Positions 58,981 to 64,000 of a DNA stretch of 64,000 nt are shown here, one piece after another (position 1 is the stretch's first letter; each line of letters begins with the position of its first letter). A program made the translations under genes and the position numbers. The stretch comes from Phoronis australis (taxonomy: Eukaryota; Phoronida; Phoronidae): positions 395,850-459,849 of the forward strand of contig NMRA01000110.1 of assembly GCA_002633005.1 (NCBI GenBank), written 5' to 3'. Under the pieces are notes generated by a model that saw only the letters and a list, made by a program, of their open reading frames with translations, made no database searches and was not told where the DNA came from.

Positions 58981-61900
58981 CTGCAACGGTAGGTGTTTCG
59001 TGTTCATGATCAAGACTTTAAAGGTATCGGGTATTTTTAATCTTGCAATGATAGCGGAAGTGGTGATTTTGCTGAAAATGAATTTCTGCAGCATGAAATG
59101 AGAGTCGGTACTACGCTCAGCTACGTGTATCACTATGTCCAATTTTTAAATTGCGTAAATGACGCCGTCACATGGTAGCGAGTCCCGGGGCCGCGGGACA
59201 TAGGGCCGGAGGTAGTCGAGAGAAAAAAAGCGAAACATCAAATAAAAGATAGTGATTTTGGTCGTGTTTGCGAACACAATTTTGATAGAGTTGCTAGTGT
59301 GGGTAGGTCTTTATGCTGAGATTGTTTGATTACCGAACGCGTTTCTGAAACCTACGTACACTGGTGAGAAAAGCTAGGATAATCGCGAGTTAGGTTGTAA
59401 CGCAGTCTCACGTGGTCGTGAGTTTCGTGCGTCTGTGGAATGTAGACGATACCTACCTGTGTATATGTAGAATCTCGTAGATGGGAAGAATACCGTTTGG
59501 GGGGCTGTTTGACAAAATGCAAGCTTGCACTTAATAATTGCCTCCTGCGGCGTAATCGATGGGGTCACGTTACCTATAAAGAATTAAATTATAATTACTA
59601 CACGTCGGATGATGTAAAACGTACAACACTGCAAGAAAATCATTGAAGACTAGAGCGTGTTTAAAGAGACCAAATCGATTTTTTGTTTAAAAACAAACTT
59701 TTAAAAAGGACACATTTTTTATTTTTTGCTTTCTCCAAAAATTGAGAATTCGTTTAGTTATTGATTTATTAAAAATGTGACGAATTGGAACTTATATCCA
59801 TGGATCGAAAATGGAGTCGATTTCATTTTTCTAATTCACTTGTGAAACAGAGTATTCAGAAAATCAAAGTCTTATCCGTTTTTGCCCATTGTGCAGTCGT
59901 GGCCACATTTTCCTCAAGTCATTTTCCGAGGGTCAGGCCAAAGCTGTCAGTCTCTCCATTGATTAGTGCGACGAGACGATAAAAAATTGCCAACCTACTT
60001 GCGAACTATCAAAGCGGTGTCGTTGAACTGGTGGCCGGAATTTTATGATAAATAAATATGACGAAGTTGGAACATTTTTATGTTATTGCACATCTTCTGA
60101 AACAAGGAATTTGCGAGGTTATTTCCTGCTCGCAGTTACCAAGACGACAGGGTCCATCCTGATTCGTGCACCTTAATCTCGGACTCCATGAATGAATTTG
60201 GGTAAAACTGTTGGATTCCGTCAGCGATCAAACCACGTGATGTGATACGCACCTAAGGTGATCTATGCAAAGTTGGCTGTTTCTGAAGCGCTTAAGTGGA
60301 CAAGTCGTCAGGACCGATGCTTCAATCTTATTGGTTGACTAAGAAGTTTGACTTTGATTGACATCCAAAAAGATTTGAGCTTGTTGTTTTTGTATACCGT
60401 ATTCACTGATCGCATATGTGCGTAAGAGTCTAATGCAATGTAAAGAAAACGAAAATCAAGGGTAGTGTTTTAATTTTCCGAAAACTTGATAATTAATTCA
60501 TTTTTAATTTTTTTTAAATTTTCCATTTTTCGGATAAATTGAAGAACGAAAAAATAAAACATGGAAAGTTTGCTGGATTTTATAATTTTTCAATTTGTTT
60601 AAAAAAAATCGATTTGGTCTTTTGATACACAAACCCAGAGAATCATCACTAAGTCCTGATTCAGTGTGACCAAATATTTCCGTCACAAATGTGGCGAGGT
60701 TGGTATAAACAATGAGCTAAACACAACATTAAGCTCATAGGCCCTAGGATTCAAAATAATTTTAAACATAGTTTTAACAGAGATATCATTTCAACTTAGT
60801 AACTAAATTACTAATTCAAGTAGTACCCTGAAGAGAAGTAACAATCCACGACGTTGGGCAATTCGTGGTTGTGCTTAAATTCCGAAATGTTTATGAAATG
60901 GAGATTTTCACCTTCGGTTATGCATACCTCTCAAGTCGTGTCCAACGCCCCTAACAATTTGTCCATACGCCCAGCCGGTGAACACGTCTGCTTCATTACC
61001 TTCCCTTGTATTCCTCTCCAATACGATGCTGGCGTCATACACCTCCACGCCTTTGTATATCTGTTTATACTTCGCCTGAAGCGAATGATTTTCAACATTT
61101 TTCAAAAATGTGCAGTTATTAAAACCGCTGTTCTAAACTTTGAACATAATTGTCAGAAAGTCATTTAAAATTGCGTTAAGCCTTGATTGGCTGACTAGAA
61201 ATCGAAAATTGAATCGGGCCTTTTACTCTTGTCAATCAGTTTAAATTGATAATACGGCGATAAAGACGAACCTTAACAAAGCCTTGAGCGGTGGTGAAAG
61301 GTCTACCGGCGACAAGTTGGTCGGCAGCTTGGAAACGGAAAAACAACATCCTCATTTCAGACAGGGTGAAGTTCCTGTTTCTCTGCCGACGTAGTGGCAA
61401 TCTCTCTTTTAAGCAGCACTCAGAAAATGTCGAGAAAACAATCACTAAAATTGAAAAAAGCATAGCAATAAGACGTGAACGGATCGGATATTGCTTCATG
61501 TAGTTTCACCAAAATCGACACTTGGCACAAGTCACTCAAAAAGTAGCACTGATTCATACAAGTTCTTATTAGCGGTCAGTCCAAAGTATGACGTAACTTC
61601 CTTATCGTTAGAAAATGTTATCACAATATATTGAAGAAACTCTGTTCTAGATCTAGGGACCAGTAGCTTTAGTTGGTAAATCTGTCGGTTGTCAGCACTC
61701 ATTTTTTGTATTGAATTATTTTGGTATTGATTATTCTCATTTCCGTGCTAGTGTATCTATTGTAGATGAGGGGAGGGTGCTACCATAGATGAGTTGGTAT
61801 ACTTGACGTAGTCAAAAGGGAAATTTCGTCACCAGTTTCTTTATGAAATGAAAAGGTTCCCTTGTCCACCTACTTCACAAATGCTTTGAGTCTTGACTTT

Positions 61901-62864
61901 GACTCACATTTATAAACCGTGTGCAATTTAATCGAAGTTAAGCCATCTTATATGCGCTCCAGATCTGTACCGTGTGCAAGTTAAACCATGGTATGATATG
62001 CGCTCCAGAAATGTACCGTGTGCAAGTTAAACCATGGTATGATATGCTCTCCAGATCTGTATCGTGGGCGATATTTTTTTTGATAAAACAATTAAAATGG
62101 TTAATGCACATGATGTCTATTACACGCCACATGAATTTGATGGATTTCTTAGTGCTATTTATAATGAGGTCGCAGCAATTGTAACGTCTGGCACGCGTTC
62201 CTAACTTGACATTACTAGTTTAATTTCACTATAATCCAGCATTTCTAAAATCTGAAAGAGAATTTTATTGTTTAGTTAAAATGTCTATGAAACCGCGTTC
62301 CGTTCAAGAAATCCACTTATTTCCGACCACTCATACGCGTATAAAACTGGTCTTGATCTAAGTTCCTTACTCAAACGGCCATTGGTTTCTGTTATTCCTC
62401 GAGGGCTTGCTTGGCGCACAATATGGCACAAGAACTCGACCTAAATGAAGATAAGCTTTTATTCTAAATATTATCTAAATTTCTTTTTAAAATTAACTTT
62501 GTGACTCGATAAAATTGTATACACCTAACTTTTGAGTATGAAAATGATTTATTTATATTCGTAATGATCTGTCATTATAACTTTAACATCATTTTTTTAA
62601 TTAAGTATTTTTGTATAAGTGGATATAAATTTCTTTGTATTTATTTAACTTCCTGGCACTTTCTGGGTATGTATATTTAGTACTGAATATTTCATAATAA
62701 ACATTACAATAAAGAAGTGCACAGCTTTACCAAGACATCTGCAACACACTAGACATCTATTGAACTTCACCGTGTCCCAGATTGACTAAATGCTGGACAC
62801 TAAAATACTCACCCAAGAGAACCACACTTGTAGCCATGTCTCTTGCCAGCCAGGTGTGTACCAT
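58724..62864 (-). CDS. Secreted FTP-PepSY propeptide-only protein, copy B
   Basis: Exons 62813-62864, 61272-61444, 60928-61075, 59457-59573 and 58724-58980 join in the same phases as copy A and give 248 residues. The protein has a signal peptide (MATSVVLLVIVFSTFSEC), an FTP domain identical in sequence to copy A across exon 3, a PepSY domain (NVTPSITPQEAIIKCK .. RITYQVRYLS .. CIIDAVHGTVLDK) and a Pro/Ser/Gly-rich tail (..TVMPSSGGPRPPLSPFNMRL) ending in TAG. There is no metalloprotease domain and no HExxH. Cysteines in KCK, FCR and TCII are shared with copy A. The tail looks like a stalk or linker. It may bind and inhibit an M4/M36-type protease encoded elsewhere, or be a domesticated remnant. 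Fold assignment rests on motif recall; gene structure is well supported by the two-copy comparison. Confidence 0.75.
59457..59573 (-). CDS. Copy B exon 4: PepSY start
   Basis: Acceptor tctttatag, donor ACAG|GTAGGT, phase 1 to 1. It codes NVTPSITPQEAIIKCKLAFC and QTAPQTVFFPSTRFYIYT. Confidence 0.75.
60928..61075 (-). CDS. Copy B exon 3: FTP core
   Basis: Acceptor ttcgcttcag, donor AGAG|GTATGC, phase 0 to 1. The protein is identical to copy A; the two nucleotide differences that I noted (AGA/AGG, ACG/ACA) are synonymous. Confidence 0.8.
61272..61444 (-). CDS. Copy B exon 2: rest of signal peptide and linker
   Basis: Acceptor ttcaattttag, donor TAAG|GTTCGT, phase 1 to 0. It codes VIVFSTFSECCLKERLPLRR.. 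to ..TTAQGFVK. Confidence 0.7.
61915..62068. repeat. 58-bp unit, about 2.5 copies, expanded in copy B only
   Basis: The unit is 'tatgcgctccagatctgtac' plus 'cgtgtgcaagttaaaccatg'. Copy A has a single unit at 53108-53165. It lies in intron 1. Confidence 0.85.
62813..62864 (-). CDS. Copy B exon 1: start codon and signal peptide
   Basis: It codes MVHTWLARDMATSVVLL and ends at donor TTGG|GTGAGT in phase 1. The only protein difference from copy A is Ala2 to Val. Confidence 0.7.
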
Positions 62865-62990
62865 AGTTATTTACTCTTAAAACACAGGTGTACGGTGCCG
62901 TGACAACACCTATATTAATCTATGGGAAAATGATAACAGCAAATACGCCTTTACAGACTTGTAGCGCTAGTTTCACCACATACGAAATTA

Positions 62991-63485
62991 TTTAGCTCAA
63001 CTCTTAAAATTTTTCCGATTCTTTCTAAAAAATAAGCGTACTCCAAATAGTGCTAAGCAAGGCACCCTCTTTAGTCCGTCCTGTCCGCTTATACAGAAAC
63101 AAGATCCAGAATTAACTACAAAACGAGGGATATTTTCCAAAACCCTTTACGTTCCCTATGATTTAACAATGTAAAAAACCTGGTGTAGACGTTATCTGAA
63201 ATTCATTAAACTAATGACATATTGAAATACCATCAAGTGGTCCTATAATTTCACTTATGTATTACAGGTGTCGCTTCATTGAACACGCACCAACGCATGT
63301 TAGGTGTAACGGAAACACTCTACGAAAACTGGGATAGAAATAAACCCAGCAAGTCTCTCGATCAATTGGACTTATAATTAAAGGTGCATGGTACGCTTTT
63401 GTAGAACACAATTGAAATTACTTAGTGGGATACAGGACTGTTTAACACTACGTCACCAAAGCAACAAAACAATTGTCGACTCTAG
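62991..63485. other. Between copy B and the terminal exon, nothing seen
   Basis: AT-rich sequence without exon, repeat or element that I can support. Confidence 0.35.
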
Positions 63486-63799
63486 TTGGTGCAAGTGACC
63501 TTACGACTTGGCTCTGTGGTAATTATCATGGGAAACCAATGCAAACAGTTGATCAATCCCCTGTCACAAAAGTGGAGTTCTTGAATAAGCCACTTATACA
63601 GCAACCAGGTGTGGACAAGAACCAGCCTTGGACGGGGAATCTTCTATACACTAGTGACCTCGGAGAATTGAGACCCCCACCCCCCACACAGCTGCAAGAG
63701 GCCAGAGAGCGTAAAGAATATTCCTTCAGTTTCATGGGCCCTGATGAACAAAAACAGCAGATCCAAAACGCCGAGAAAGTTAATTCCCAGCATTTTTAA
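63486..63799 (+). CDS. Probable last coding exon of an unrecognised gene
   Basis: It is open from a possible acceptor (gtcgactctag) to TAA at 63797-63799, about 104 codons, in phase 1. It codes GASDLTTWLCGNYHGKPMQT.., a PPPPTQL stretch, a charged ..EARERKEYSFSFMG.. segment and ends ..NAEKVNSQHF. Composition is balanced and non-repetitive, unlike other ORFs of this length here. No family recognised; short tryptophan/proline-rich proteins like this are often ciliary, but that is a guess. Upstream exons were not found and may be within 63.0-63.4 kb or absent. Confidence 0.4.
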
Positions 63800-64000
63800 C
63801 AACCACCTTCTGGAAATGGTTTAAATTCTCCCTAAACTTGCCTTTTACCACAAAAACAATATTTGATTTAGACCAGTCACCAACATGAAATTCTTTTCAG
63901 GGCAGTTCTTTAGTCAAAAGGATGATTTTTGGGCTTGGAAAGAGCTTACAATCTGTTAATGGTCGAGTCCAAGTAAGCTCACTTTGATAATCTTCTAATT
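63800..64000. other. Right end, possible 3' UTR
   Basis: No poly(A) signal is visible before the window ends. Confidence 0.3.

Larger units (their letters stand above)
58688..62990. repeat. Tandem segmental duplication, copy B
   Basis: It matches copy A (49808-53965) in the same orientation. Differences include a local expansion of a 58-bp unit at 61915-62068 and several intronic indels. Confidence 0.9.

Overview
The window is eukaryotic nuclear DNA, almost certainly from a marine invertebrate animal. Genes are split into short exons with GT-AG introns, intergenic and intronic DNA is AT-rich and full of minisatellites and short DNA transposons, and there are no operons. The proteins are metazoan (an adiponectin receptor and an LRRC74-type leucine-rich-repeat protein). 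I cannot fix the phylum from the sequence. The high divergence between two apparent alleles (18.6-25.7 kb) would suit a highly heterozygous species such as a lancelet or hemichordate, but that is inference.

Layout. (1) 27.66 kb down to 1.96 kb, minus strand: the 5' two-thirds of an LRRC74-like gene, with an acidic N-terminus followed by the first leucine-rich repeats; the rest runs off the left edge. Its long introns hold a small plus-strand two-exon gene (8.35-8.77 kb), a cluster of unrelated minisatellites (10.7-14.0 kb), short DNA transposons, and a ~3.5 kb duplication that looks like two alleles joined end to end at a single N (22163). (2) 27.7-36.6 kb: intergenic, with short repeats and a 755-base N gap (34393-35147). 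(3) 36.75-46.72 kb, plus strand: a complete adiponectin receptor gene in seven coding exons, about 406 residues, with all four zinc-site residues. (4) 46.7-49.8 kb: a foldback element and an 18-bp satellite. (5) 49.9-53.8 kb and 58.7-62.9 kb, minus strand: two tandem copies of a five-exon gene whose product is a signal peptide plus the FTP and PepSY domains normally found only as the propeptide of thermolysin/M4 (or M36) metalloproteases, with no protease domain attached. (6) 63.49-63.80 kb, plus strand: a probable terminal exon of an unrecognised gene.

The most novel item is the propeptide-only pair. The reading frame was rebuilt across five exons with matching splice phases in both copies, and the FTP core exon is identical at protein level while the introns have diverged. 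A secreted, free-standing propeptide suggests a protease inhibitor or chaperone role, but this is inference.

No functional link between the three main genes is evident. The LRRC74-like gene and the adiponectin receptor are transcribed divergently, about 9 kb apart.
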